64,000 nt of DNA, from positions 1 to 64,000 of the forward strand of contig JAEYAG010000059.1 of assembly GCA_023451265.1 (NCBI GenBank), in the 5' to 3' direction. The stretch's first letter is position 1, and each line of letters begins with the position of its first letter. Source of the DNA: Actinomycetes bacterium (GTDB lineage Bacteria > Actinomycetota > Actinomycetes > Actinomycetales > Microbacteriaceae). Positions 18,430-29,178 of the stretch are shown in pieces. The position numbers and the translations under genes were made by a program. The notes beneath the pieces are model-generated. The model had not been told where the DNA came from. It was given only the letters and a program-made list of their open reading frames with translations, and made no database searches.

Positions 18430-18483
18430 CGCGGCGACCGCGTGGCCGGACGCGGCCCGCCGGCGGTTTCGGGTCTCGGCCGG

Positions 18484-18993
18484 TCAGGACTCCGGGTCGA
18501 GCGCCAGCCGGCGCAGCAGAGCCAGCACCGTGTCCCGCTCGGCGGGCGACAGCGGCGCGACCAGCTCGGCATGCGCCTGCTCGAGCGCGTCACCGGCGTC
18601 GGCCGCGACGCGCCGCCCGGACGCGGTGGCGCAGATGAGGGTGACGCGGCGGTCGGCCGCGTCGCGCCGGCGCACCACGAGGTCGCGGGCGGCCAGCCGG
18701 TCGACCAGCCGCAGCACGTTGCTCGGATCGAGGCACATGATGCGCCCCAGCTCCCGCTGCGACATGCCCGCACCGACCGTCGACAGCTCGAGCACGGTGT
18801 ACTCGCGGATCGACAGGTCGAGCGGCTCGAGCGCGCGATGGCCGGCCTTGGCGGCGGCGTAGCTGAGCCGCGCGGCGAGGAACCCGATGTTGTCGGTGAG
18901 GCGTCCGACGTCGTCTGCCCGGCTTCGGGCGGAGCCGGCGGAACGGGCGGCGCCCACGCGGCGGACAGAGGTCGACGGCGACACGGTGGACAT
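18484..18993 (-). CDS. MarR-family transcriptional regulator (adjacent to the esterase gene)
   Basis: A 169-residue MarR protein. After a 25-residue Ser/Arg-rich N-terminus come the dimer helices and the winged helix MSQRELGRIMCLDPSNVLRLVDRLAARDLV, with the wing RRRDAADRRVTLICAT. MarR proteins of this kind often respond to phenolic acids. It is divergent from the tannase-family gene, and two palindromes lie in the shared 215-base region, so control of that gene and itself is likely. Ligand not determined. Confidence 0.88.
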   Translation of the reverse strand: MSTVSPSTSVRRVGAARSAGSARSRADDVGRLTDNIGFLAARLSYAAAKAGHRALEPLDLSIREYTVLELSTVGAGMSQRELGRIMCLDPSNVLRLVDRLAARDLVVRRRDAADRRVTLICATASGRRVAADAGDALEQAHAELVAPLSPAERDTVLALLRRLALDPES

Positions 18994-19035
18994 CCCGGGA
19001 GTCTAGCCACCGCGTGCGCGCCGCGACCACGCTGA

Positions 19036-19091
19036 TTGCGCATTGCAACCATTGCCAAGACCAACGATTGCCCGCTACGTTGGCGCCAACG
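19036..19091. promoter_or_regulatory. Candidate MarR operators between regulator and esterase
   Basis: TTGC-GCATT-GCAA (19036-19048) is a perfect 4+5+4 inverted repeat next to further ATTGC half-sites. CGTTGGCGCCAACG (19078-19091) is a perfect 14-bp palindrome. Both lie in the divergent region between the MarR gene and the tannase-family gene. Assignment to that regulator is inferred. Confidence 0.5.
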
Positions 19092-19158
19092 CGCGGCGAT
19101 GACGCCGCCGGGCCGTCGTGCGATGGGGCACAGGCGGCGTGACGCAGAGAGGAAAACG

Positions 19159-19212
19159 ATGTTCTCCACGATCATGTATCCGACCTCCCGAGGTGCGGGA
19201 GGGGCGAGGTGA
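19159..19212 (+). CDS. 17-residue leader ORF overlapping the esterase start
   Basis: ATG at 19159, preceded by AGAGG at a good distance, opens a frame MFSTIMYPTSRGAGGAR whose TGA overlaps the GTG start of the tannase-family gene (GTGA). A hairpin, CCTCCCG-AGGTG-CGGGAGG (19184-19202), sits in the leader just upstream of the esterase start and masks its ribosome site. Translation of the leader would melt the hairpin. This could be a coupling device or coincidence. Confidence 0.4.
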   Translation: MFSTIMYPTSRGAGGAR

Positions 19213-21422
19213 ACCGCCGGAAGGCGGCCGGTCTGGCCGCGTCGACGGTGGCGCTGGCAGCGCTGCTGCTGAGCGGGATGACCGCGACCGCGAGCGCGAC
19301 GCCGGCCGGTCCGCTGCCGGCCGCACAGCCCGGCACGCTGCAGGAGTGCGTGCAGCTGGCGGACTTCACCTATCCGCAGACCACCATCACCCGCGCCGAA
19401 GAAGTGGATGCCGGCCTCGTACAGGGGGTCTCCGTCAGCGCGCACTGTCTCGTGCAGGGCCGCATGAACGAACGGGTCAGCGCGGTCGACGGGCAGACCT
19501 ACGCCATCGGGTTCGAGATGCGGCTGCCCGTCGATTGGAACGGCCGCTACCTCTACCAGGCCAACGGCGGCATGGACGGCGCGGTGGCGCCCGCGCTCGG
19601 CGGCGTCGGCGGCGGCGAGAGCGGTCTGCAGATGGGCTTCGCGGTGATCAGCTCGGATGCCGGGCACTCCGGCGCACAGAACCCGACGTTCGGTCTCGAC
19701 CCGCAGGCGCGACTCGACTACGGGTACCAGGCGGTGGGCACCCTCACGCCCATGGCCAAGGCGCTCATCACCGCCGGCTACGACCGCGGACCCGACCGCT
19801 CGTACATGACCGGCGGCTCCAACGGCGGGCGGCACACGATGGTGGGCGCCGCGCGATACGCCGACGAGTACGATGGCTTCCTCGCGCTGGCCCCCGGGTT
19901 CAATCTGCCGCAGGCCGCGGTGGCGCAGCTGTGGGGTGCGCAGCAGTACGCGACGGTGGCGACCGACCCCGCCGACCTGAACACCGCGTTCACGCCTGCC
20001 GAGCGCCGCGTCGTGGCCGAGAGCATCCTCACCCGCTGCGACGGGCTCGACGGACTCGCCGACGGCATGGTGCAGGCCCTCGACCGCTGCCAGGCGGCCT
20101 TCGACGTGGAACGCGACGTGCCCACCTGCGACGGCGACCGCGACGGCACCTGCCTCACGGCGGCGCAGCAGGCGGTCGTCGCCGCCATCTTCGCGGGAGC
20201 ACGCACCAGCGACGGGGAGGAGATCTACAGCTCCTTCCCGTTCGATCCGGGCCTGGTGCAGGGCGGCTGGGGCTTCTGGGAGTTCTTCGCCGCGGTGGCG
20301 CTGGACCCCTCCGCGGTCGGCTACGTGTTCGGCACCCCGCCGGACGCACCGGCGCTGAACGCCCTGCCGCAGTACGCCCTGTCGGTGGACATCGACCGCG
20401 TCGCGCGGCAGATCTATGACACCGACGGCATCTACACCGAGAGCGCGATGTCGTTCATGACCCCGCCGGACCCGACCGACCTCGACACACTGCGCGACCG
20501 CGGCGGGAAGATGATCATCACGCACGGCGCCTCGGACGGCGTGTTCTCGCCCGACGACACCGCGGCATGGTTCGACGCGCTCGACGCGAACTACGGCGGC
20601 GCCGCCGAGGAGTTCGTCCGCTACTACGAAGTGCCCGGCATGGGGCACGTCAGCGGCGGCCCCGCCACCGACCGGTATGCGGCCCTGGCCGCTCTCGTCG
20701 CGTGGGTCGAGCAGGGCGTCGCCCCCGAGGCGCTGGTCGCGACGGTGAACCCCGGCAACCCCGAGCTGCCCGCCGACTGGTCCGACACCCGCAGCCGGCC
20801 GCTGTGCGTGTACCCGGCCGTCGCGGTCTACACCGGCGGCGATCCGGAGTCGGCCGCGAGCTTCACCTGCTCGACGTCCCAGGCGCCGATCGTCATCGTC
20901 GACCCGTCGATCGCCGGCACCCCGCAGGTGGGGAAGATGCTCACGGCATCGGCCGGCGACTGGAGCGGGACGGACATCACGTACCGCTACCAGTGGCTGC
21001 GCGATGGTGAGCCGATCCGCGGCGCGCACCGCGCCGACTACCGGGTGCGGCCGGGCGACCAGGGCCATGCCCTGAGCGTCCGCGTGACCGCGACGAACGC
21101 CGACGGCACGGCGGAGACCGTCAGCGCCGAGGTGCAGGTGCGCCACGCGGCGGTGGCGATTGTGACCGCGAAGCCGGTCGTCGTCTCGCGCGGCACGCCG
21201 GTCACCGTCACCGTGCGGATCCTGCCGTCCCGGGTGGACGCCGACGGGCCGGTCACCGTGACGGTCGGCGGCACGACCTTCGAGGGCACCGTCGCCGACG
21301 GCATCGCGACCATCGAGGTGGGCGCGCTGCCGCGCGGTGTGCACCGCATCACCGCCGCCTACGCCGGCTCCGACACCGTCGCCCCGGCCACCGGGCACGG
21401 TCTGGTGATCGTGCTGAGGTGA
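19209..21422 (+). CDS. Secreted tannase/feruloyl-esterase-family hydrolase with Ig-like C-terminal domains
   Basis: A 737-residue exported esterase of the tannase family, which cleaves esters of gallic or hydroxycinnamic acids. The signal peptide (KAAGLAASTVALAALLLSG, Ala-rich cut near TASA) is clear. The nucleophile elbow is YMTGGSNGGRHTM. An Asp candidate lies in HGASDGVFSPDDT and the His in GMGHVSGG. Cys pairs flank the core, as in the family. After about residue 555, two beta-sandwich modules follow (IAGTPQVGKMLTASAGDW and PVTVTVGGTTFEGT), probably substrate or wall binding. GTG at 19209 has GGGAGGGGCGAG upstream. It would feed phenolic acids to the intracellular operons downstream. Confidence 0.88.
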   Translation: MNRRKAAGLAASTVALAALLLSGMTATASATPAGPLPAAQPGTLQECVQLADFTYPQTTITRAEEVDAGLVQGVSVSAHCLVQGRMNERVSAVDGQTYAIGFEMRLPVDWNGRYLYQANGGMDGAVAPALGGVGGGESGLQMGFAVISSDAGHSGAQNPTFGLDPQARLDYGYQAVGTLTPMAKALITAGYDRGPDRSYMTGGSNGGRHTMVGAARYADEYDGFLALAPGFNLPQAAVAQLWGAQQYATVATDPADLNTAFTPAERRVVAESILTRCDGLDGLADGMVQALDRCQAAFDVERDVPTCDGDRDGTCLTAAQQAVVAAIFAGARTSDGEEIYSSFPFDPGLVQGGWGFWEFFAAVALDPSAVGYVFGTPPDAPALNALPQYALSVDIDRVARQIYDTDGIYTESAMSFMTPPDPTDLDTLRDRGGKMIITHGASDGVFSPDDTAAWFDALDANYGGAAEEFVRYYEVPGMGHVSGGPATDRYAALAALVAWVEQGVAPEALVATVNPGNPELPADWSDTRSRPLCVYPAVAVYTGGDPESAASFTCSTSQAPIVIVDPSIAGTPQVGKMLTASAGDWSGTDITYRYQWLRDGEPIRGAHRADYRVRPGDQGHALSVRVTATNADGTAETVSAEVQVRHAAVAIVTAKPVVVSRGTPVTVTVRILPSRVDADGPVTVTVGGTTFEGTVADGIATIEVGALPRGVHRITAAYAGSDTVAPATGHGLVIVLR

Positions 21423-21425
21423 CAG

Positions 21426-21459
21426 CGGTGGGCCCGGCTCCCCGGGGCCGGGCCCACCG
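21426..21459 (+). terminator. Strong terminator after the esterase gene
   Basis: A perfect 13-bp GC-rich stem (CGGTGGGCCCGGC paired with GCCGGGCCCACCG), an 8-nt loop and a following TTTCGT, starting three bases after the esterase stop codon. Confidence 0.85.
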
Positions 21460-21515
21460 TTTCGTCCGGTGACGGGGTACACCGCGTGCCCAGACGCCCG
21501 GCGTAGGCTCGACTC

Positions 21516-22625
21516 ATGCCTGTCCCGCCGTACCGCGCCGACATCGTCGGCAGCTTCCTGCGCCCCGCCGTCCTCGCCGACATCCGTCGCCGCCACGCCG
21601 CCGGCGAAGTGGATGCCGATGCCCTGCGCATCGCGGAGGACACCGCCATCGGTGAGCTCGTGCAGAAGGAGTCCGAGGCCGGGCTCCAGGTCGCGACCGA
21701 CGGCGAGTTCCGCCGCTCCTGGTGGCACTTCGACTTCTTCGGGTTCCTCGACGGGGTCGAGATCGTCGAGCTCGACCACGGCATCCAGTTCACCGGTGTC
21801 GAGACCAAGCCGCGGGGCGTCGAGGTCGCCGGCCGGATCGGCTTCAGCGACACCCACCCGTTCCTCGCGCACTTCCGCTCGCTCAAGGATCTGCTGGCCC
21901 GCTCCACCGGCGCCACCCCGAAGTTCACGATCCCCTCACCCACCGTGCTCGACTTCCGCCTCGAGCCCGACCACATCGGCGGCGGCTACGCCGGGCGCGA
22001 CGACATCGTCGACGACCTCGTCCAGGCCTACCGCGACGCCGTCGCCGCGTTCTACGACGCCGGCGCCCGCTACCTGCAGTTCGACGACACCGCCTGGGCC
22101 TACCTGTGCAGCGAGACCGAGCTGGCCAAGGCGCGGGACCGCGGCATCCGCACCGAGGGGATTGCCGAGCGGTACGCCGATATCGTCAACCGGATCCTCG
22201 ACGGCAAGCCCGACGACCTGACGGTGACCACGCATGTGTGCCGCGGTAACTTCCGCTCGACGTGGATCTCCTCGGGCGGGTACGAGCCGGTCGCCGAACA
22301 GCTGCTGGCGGGCACCGCCTACGACGGCTACTTCCTCGAGTAGGACTGTGAACGCGCCGGCGGCTTCGAGCCGCTGCGGTTCCTGCCCGCGGGGGACAAG
22401 ACCGTCGTCCTGGGGCTGATCACGACCAAGTCCGGGCAGCTCGAAGACGTGGCCGCTGTGAAGGCGCGCGTCGACGAGGCGGCCCGCTTCGCCCCGCTCG
22501 AGCAGCTCGCGCTCAGCCCGCAGTGCGGGTTCGCGTCGACCGAAGAGGGAAACGAGCTGACCGAAGACGAGCAGTGGGCCAAGGTCCGCGAGGTCGTCGA
22601 CATCGCCGCCGACGTCTGGCGCTGA
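21516..22625 (+). pseudogene. Methionine-synthase-II (MetE C-terminal-like) protein interrupted by an in-frame TAG
   Basis: A frame of 370 codons related to cobalamin-independent methionine synthase II proteins, which move a methyl group from a folate or other donor to a thiol on a zinc site. It starts MPVPPYRADIVGSFLRP and has YLQFDDTAW. Zinc ligands His and Cys are in TTHVCRGN and a Glu in DGYFLE. At 22341-22343 the frame meets TAG exactly where relatives usually have Tyr (FLE-Y-D). The frame then continues uninterrupted with DCERAGGFEPLRFLP and the last zinc Cys in LSPQCGFASTEEGN, to TGA at 22623-22625. One base (TAC to TAG) explains it. The 275-residue product lacks a zinc ligand. Sequencing error or read-through are the alternatives. 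Confidence 0.85.
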
Positions 22626-22630
22626 CCCCG

Positions 22631-22655
22631 CGGGGCCGCGCTGCGTGGGGCCCCG
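22631..22655 (+). terminator. Hairpin after the methionine-synthase-like gene
   Basis: CGGGGCC and GGCCCCG form a 7-bp stem with an 11-nt loop, starting five bases after the gene's natural TGA. This suggests the full-length frame was once the functional unit. Confidence 0.5.
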
Positions 22656-22660
22656 AATTG

Positions 22661-22742
22661 CGCGAAACGCCTATCCTCGTGCGAGCCGCCTACGACCGGA
22701 CCGTCCGAGAGTAGGCGTCTCGGCCGAAGGTGGGCGTCTCGG
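22661..22742. repeat. Palindromic repeat array 1 (two inverted plus two direct ~20-bp units)
   Basis: Units in order: CGAAACGCCTATC, CGAGCCGCCTAC, then inverted GTAGGCGTCTCG and GTGGGCGTCTCG, each on a pitch of about 20 bp. The inner pair can form a stem. The same unit recurs at 25114-25193 and 40309-40419. Confidence 0.75.
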
Positions 22743-22774
22743 CGGAGGTGATGGAGAAGGCAGAGGGGCGGCGG

Positions 22775-23614
22775 TCAGTGGCCTTCGAGCGCGCGGCGGT
22801 CGATCTCCTCCTGGTCGGCGACGAAGGGCGTGCCGTGGGTGTGGAAGGTTGCGACCGTCTTCATCCCCCACGCCTGGCCCTTCGCGCGTTCGGCCTGACT
22901 CCACTCCACGACCGGCCAGTCGGGGTCGAGGATGAGCCGCGCCTGCGCGTTGGCGAACTCGATGCGGTTGCCGCCCGGCTCCCACACATACAGGAAGAAC
23001 GTCTGGTTGATGGCGTGCTTGTACGGCCCGTACTCGATGTAGACCCCGTTCTCGAAGCAGATGTCCGCGGCCTTGAGGATGTCCTCGCGCGAATCGGGGG
23101 CGAACGCGAAGTGGTGGAACCGGCCGCGCTCGCCTGTCCAGTCGTCGGAGTACACGACGTCGTACGACTTCTGGTGGAACCGGAACCACCACGCGCCGTA
23201 GCGGCCGTCGTCCAGCCGCACCCGCTCGGACTCCCGCGCGAACATGACGTCGCGCCAGAACTCGCCGGCGGCGTTCACATCCGAGGCGAGATAGTTGATG
23301 TGGTCCATCCAGCGGGCGTTGATGCCGCGGCCGGGATAGGCCGACGCCTGGTTCTTCAGGGCCGGGCGGTCCTCGTCGTCGGGCACGTAGTGCTCGGTGT
23401 CGAAGTACAGGCCGATCAGGTGCCCGTCCGGGTCCTCGAACTCGTACGAGCGGCCCACGCCCACCTCGGCGTCGCGCCAGCCGTGGCCGAGCCCCGCCGC
23501 CTCGATCGCCGCGACCCGCCGCTGCAGGGCCTGTTCGCTGCTCGCGCGGAACAGCGTGCGTCCGACGCCGTTCGTGTCGGACGCGGTGAGCTTGAGCGTG
23601 TACAGCTGGTACAC
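22775..23614 (-). pseudogene. Extradiol (VOC-fold) ring-cleavage dioxygenase lacking its N-terminus
   Basis: A two-domain catechol 2,3-dioxygenase-type protein. The second domain is complete with the metal ligands His (MDHINYL), His (FHHFAF) and Glu (GGNRIEFANAQ), plus KSYDVVYS and TFFLYVWEPGG. The first domain begins abruptly: recognisable sequence starts at LRCWDVYQLYTLKL, where relatives already have about 50-60 residues behind them. Immediately upstream the frame is antisense to the start of the aldehyde dehydrogenase gene. The only nearby start is a GTG at 23614, giving 279 residues instead of about 310-330. Iron ligands are intact but loss of the first beta-alpha-beta unit and promoter makes activity doubtful. 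Confidence 0.75.
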
Positions 23615-23629
23615 GTCCCAGCAGCGCAG

Positions 23630-25099
23630 GTGAGGACCGGCCTGTTCATCGGCGGGCAGGAGCGCCCCACCGCGGAGACGCTCGCGGTCGCCGACCCCGG
23701 CAAGCCCGGAGTGATCGTGGGCCATGCGGCCGCGGCCTCGCCCGCCGACGTCGCCGACGCGATCGCGGCCGCGCGCGACGCGTATCCGGGGTGGGCGGCG
23801 CTGAGCCCGCAGGAACGCGCGCACCAGATGACTCAGGCCATCGCCGGCATCGCCGACGACCGCGACACCGACGCCGCGATCCTGTCGCAGGAGAACGGCA
23901 AGATCCGCATGGAGGCGTGGATCGACGCACTCGTGTTCGAGATCCGGTGGAACCTCGCGCTCATGCACGCCGATGAGGTCGACGCGGTCACGACGCTGCC
24001 GGTGGTGCCCGGCGCCATCCCGGTCTCGACCGACGTCGGCTACCAGGCTCTGGGCGTGGTGACGATCATCGTGCCGTTCAACTGGCCGATCGCGATCCTC
24101 GGCGCCTCGCTGCCGCACGCGCTGCTGGCCGGCAACACCGTCATCGTGAAGCCGCCGCCCACGACGCCGCTGGCGATCACGCGGCTCGTGCAGCGGGTGG
24201 CCGAGAAGCTGCCGGCGGGCGTGCTGAACATCGTCACCGGTCGCGACGAGGACATGGCCGCGCTCATCGAGAGCCCCGATGTGGCCAAGGTGTGCTTCAC
24301 CGGCAGTGTCAACGGCGGCAAGCGCATCATGGCGATGGCGGCGAACTCGCTCACCCGGGTCACGCTGGAGCTCGGTGGCAACGACGCCGCCGTGTTCCTC
24401 GAGGACGCGATCCTGGACGACGAGCACCTCGACCGGCTGTTCGCGGCGATCTACGACACGACCGGGCAGATCTGCATGAACGCCAAGCGCGTCTATGTGC
24501 ACCGGTCGCGGCAGGCCGAGCTGGTCGCCGGGCTCGAAGCGCGGCTGCAGAAGGTCACGCTGGGCTACGGCCTCGACGAGGGCACGACGATGGGTCCGCT
24601 CCACCAGGCCGCGCAGAAGGCGTTCGTCGACGAGATCATCCAAGAGGCCAAGGATGCCGGTGCCGACGTGCGCGAGTTCGGAGAGCTGCCCGGCGGTGAC
24701 CTGGCCGGCGGCAACCTCGTGCGGCCCGCGCTCGTGGTCGACCCCGACCCGCAGCTGCGCGTCGTGACACAGGAGCAGTTCGGCCCCGTCATCCCCGTGA
24801 TCGCGTTCGACACCGAGGAGGAGGCCGTCCAGATGGCCAACGACACCTGGGGCGGGCTGTGCGGCTCGGTGTGGACCGCGTCGCCCGAGGCGGCTCAGCG
24901 CGTGGGCTCGCAACTGGTGTGCGGCTACGTGTGGGTCAACGACCACGGCGCCACGCGCCTCGACCTGCGCGCGCCGTTCGGTGGCATGAAGTCCTCGGGC
25001 TTCGGCCGCGAGCAGGGCCTCGCGGGTATCCGGGCCTTCCAGGACACCCGCTCGATCGCCACCATCGACCCCGAGGCCCTCGCCGGCATGGCCCACTGA
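23630..25099 (+). CDS. Aldehyde dehydrogenase (NAD(P)-dependent)
   Basis: A 489-residue ALDH-superfamily enzyme oxidising an aldehyde to an acid. Markers are VPFNWPIAILG, the nucleotide loop VCFTGSVNGGK, the general base in TLELGGNDAAVF, and the nucleophilic Cys in TTGQICMNAKRV. The C-terminal FGGMKSSGFGREQG is also family-typical. GTG at 23630 begins VRTGLFIGGQERPTAE, a usual N-terminus, and leaves only 15 bases to the truncated dioxygenase start on the other strand, so its original promoter may be lost. In this context vanillin-type aldehydes or semialdehydes from ring cleavage are possible substrates. Repeat arrays lie outside both genes. Confidence 0.9.
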   Translation: MRTGLFIGGQERPTAETLAVADPGKPGVIVGHAAAASPADVADAIAAARDAYPGWAALSPQERAHQMTQAIAGIADDRDTDAAILSQENGKIRMEAWIDALVFEIRWNLALMHADEVDAVTTLPVVPGAIPVSTDVGYQALGVVTIIVPFNWPIAILGASLPHALLAGNTVIVKPPPTTPLAITRLVQRVAEKLPAGVLNIVTGRDEDMAALIESPDVAKVCFTGSVNGGKRIMAMAANSLTRVTLELGGNDAAVFLEDAILDDEHLDRLFAAIYDTTGQICMNAKRVYVHRSRQAELVAGLEARLQKVTLGYGLDEGTTMGPLHQAAQKAFVDEIIQEAKDAGADVREFGELPGGDLAGGNLVRPALVVDPDPQLRVVTQEQFGPVIPVIAFDTEEEAVQMANDTWGGLCGSVWTASPEAAQRVGSQLVCGYVWVNDHGATRLDLRAPFGGMKSSGFGREQGLAGIRAFQDTRSIATIDPEALAGMAH

Positions 25100-25113
25100 G
25101 CCACTCACTCCCC

Positions 25114-25193
25114 GCGAGCCGTCCAGCTCTGTACGAGACGCCCACCTGTGGACCGTACGAACCTGGGCGGCTCGTACGAAGGTAGGCGGCTCG
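25114..25193. repeat. Palindromic repeat array 2
   Basis: The same ~20-bp unit family as at 22661-22742: CGAGCCGTCCAG and CGAGACGCCCACC, then inverted CTGGGCGGCTCG and GTAGGCGGCTCG. It starts 15 bases after the aldehyde dehydrogenase stop. The two-inverted, two-direct layout is identical to array 1. Confidence 0.75.
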
Positions 25194-25209
25194 GCGAAGC
25201 GGGCCGGGC

Positions 25210-25791
25210 TCAGCCCTCGATGCGGTCGACGAGCTCGAGGCCGCGCCGCGCCCACTCGATCTCAACGCGGGCGCGCGCGGCGAGCCCCTCGTAGGTGAAC
25301 CGCTTGTAGGCGATCGTGCGCTCGTGCTCGGCGGGCGGCGTCACCGAGAGGCGGCGGGACAGCATCGCGCTGCTCATCTGCTCGATGGCGTCGAGCTGCC
25401 CCTGGAACTGCGCGAGCTCGTCCTCCCACACGGCGATGTGCCGCTGCAGGAAGTCCCGCGCGGCTTCGGGCGTCGTGGTCGCCAGATAGGCGGCGCGCAG
25501 ATGGGCGGGGTCGCGCACGCGCTGATAGTCCAGCGGCGAGGCCATCCACTCCTCGAACGCCGCGTTCCCGGCCGGCGTCACGTGGTACACGCGCCGGGTG
25601 CCGCGCTCGCCGCGCGCCTGCTCCTCGCCCTCGATGAGCCCGAGCGAGGCCATCTTGCGCAGCTCGGGGTAGATCTGCGAGTCCGGGGCGTGCCAGACGT
25701 GCCCGACCGACTGGGCGAACTGCTTTTGCAGGTCGTACCCCGACAGGGGGCCGACACGCAGGATCGCCAGCAGCGCGTAGCGCAGACTCAT
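25210..25791 (-). CDS. PadR-family regulator, probably VanR-like
   Basis: A 193-residue PadR protein. The N-terminal winged helix runs from MSLRYALLAILRVGPLSGYDLQKQF through SQIYPELRKMASLGLIE to RRVYHVTPAGNAAFEEW. The C-terminal half is helical (DFLQRHIAVWEDELAQFQGQL), as in the dimerising PadR-s2 class that includes Corynebacterium VanR. It lies just downstream of the ligM operon on the same strand, behind a terminator. A 20-bp palindrome upstream of that operon resembles the published VanR operator layout (two 8-10-bp arms, 4-bp spacer). Control of the demethylation operon is inferred. Confidence 0.82.
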   Translation of the reverse strand: MSLRYALLAILRVGPLSGYDLQKQFAQSVGHVWHAPDSQIYPELRKMASLGLIEGEEQARGERGTRRVYHVTPAGNAAFEEWMASPLDYQRVRDPAHLRAAYLATTTPEAARDFLQRHIAVWEDELAQFQGQLDAIEQMSSAMLSRRLSVTPPAEHERTIAYKRFTYEGLAARARVEIEWARRGLELVDRIEG

Positions 25792-25825
25792 GGGGGCTCC
25801 TTCCGCCAGACGAGCGTAGCGAGTT

Positions 25826-25855
25826 CGAGGGGCCCGGGCTGACCCGGACCCCTCG
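25826..25855 (-). terminator. Terminator at the end of the demethylation operon
   Basis: CGAGGGGCCCGGG and CCCGGACCCCTCG form a 13-position stem with one mismatch and a CTGA loop, 13 bases past the ligM-like stop and before the PadR gene. Confidence 0.75.
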
Positions 25856-25868
25856 ATGCGGCGAAGGA

Positions 25869-28193
<2,325 letters not shown>

Positions 28194-28197
<4 letters not shown>

Positions 28198-29069
28198 GAG
28201 TTCGCGGCGACGTAGTCGCGCGCCCACTCAGAGGTGGCCAGCAGGCCGCCGAACGTGTAGAAGTGCAGGCTCACCTCGCCCGACGACGGCTCCTGCGCCA
28301 GCAGTTGCGACAGGTCGCCCACGAAGCGGTCGGGGCCGGCGGTGCCCATGAGGTTGGTCAGGCTGAAGCCGTACTTCTTCACGATCATCGCGTTGGCGCC
28401 CACGCCGAACCGGCGCGCGAAGTTGATGAGGCGCTTGATGCCGGCCGGCCCGGGCGTGCCGATGCGGATCGGGGTGTGGATGCCGCGGTCGCGCACGGCG
28501 GTGATCCAGGCGAGCACCGGGTCGGTGTCGAAGGCGAACTGGGTGAGGATGACGGCATCCAGCCCCTGGTCGGCCAGCGCGGCGGACTTGTCCTCGAGGT
28601 GGCGCCACAGCACGTCGTCGGCGATGTCGGGGTGGCCCTCGGGGTAACCGGCGATCGACACCTCCTTCACGCCGTACTGCTGCAGGATGCCGGAACGGAT
28701 CACGCTCAGCGAGTCGGGGTAGGGCCCTTCGGGCTCGGCCGGGTCGCCGCCGACGACGAACACGTGGTCGGTCGCGCCGACCGCCTGCAGGGCGGCGAGG
28801 AACTCCTCGAGCTGCGTCTGCGACCCGAGGCGCCGGGCGGAGATGTGCGGCACCGGGGTGAAGCCGAGATCCTTGACGGCCTTGGCCGCCGCCACCCGCA
28901 TCTCGAGGTCCTCGTTGCCGAGGAAGGTGACGTTGATCTTCGTGCCGGCCGGGATGACCGGTGCGGCCTCTTCGAGCCCCGGCACATCCTTGCCGGTCAT
29001 CTCGATAGAGAAGCCGTCGACGAGGCGGAGAGCGGCCGCCCGATCGGGGGCGGGGGAGATGGATGCCAC
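28194..29069 (-). CDS. metF: Methylenetetrahydrofolate reductase-type protein
   Basis: A 291-residue MetF TIM-barrel flavoprotein. Motifs are FSIEMTGK at strand 1, FTPVPHISARRL, HVFVVGGDPAEPEGPYPDS (folate/FAD region), and IAGYPEGHPDI. In the demethylation context it would run in the oxidative direction, 5-methyl-THF to 5,10-methylene-THF, as with the MetF partner of LigM in Sphingobium. GTG at 29069 is preceded by AAAGGGA. It is the first gene of metF-purU-ligM and has the palindromic operator 46 bases upstream. Confidence 0.9.
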
Positions 29070-29114
29070 AGCGAGTCCCTTTCGGAGCGCTTCGTCGCGC
29101 CCTCCCTCGTCACG

Positions 29115-29134
29115 TTACCTATGGAGATAGGTAA
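29115..29134 (-). promoter_or_regulatory. Perfect 20-bp palindrome, likely VanR/PadR operator
   Basis: TTACCTAT-GGAG-ATAGGTAA: 8-bp arms without mismatch and a 4-bp spacer, 46 bases upstream of metF. The AT-rich arms stand out in a region of very high GC. Corynebacterium VanR (PadR-type) is known to bind a similar two-arm site with a 4-bp spacer and a TTAGGTA half. The PadR gene at the operon's other end is the likely partner. Confidence 0.72.
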
Positions 29135-29178
29135 TCGCAAGAGGGAAATTCTTCCCGGCCCCCGAGCGCACCATCCCC

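Noticed and set aside
18324..21872. 1182-codon minus-strand frame, the longest in the window
   Set aside because: It lies opposite the tannase-family gene, runs through the MarR gene in another frame, and has no recognisable fold or hydrophobic pattern.
22661..22742. Possible CRISPR-like array
   Set aside because: Units are about 20 bp, change orientation in the middle and have no unique spacers or cas genes; a palindromic element is a better description.
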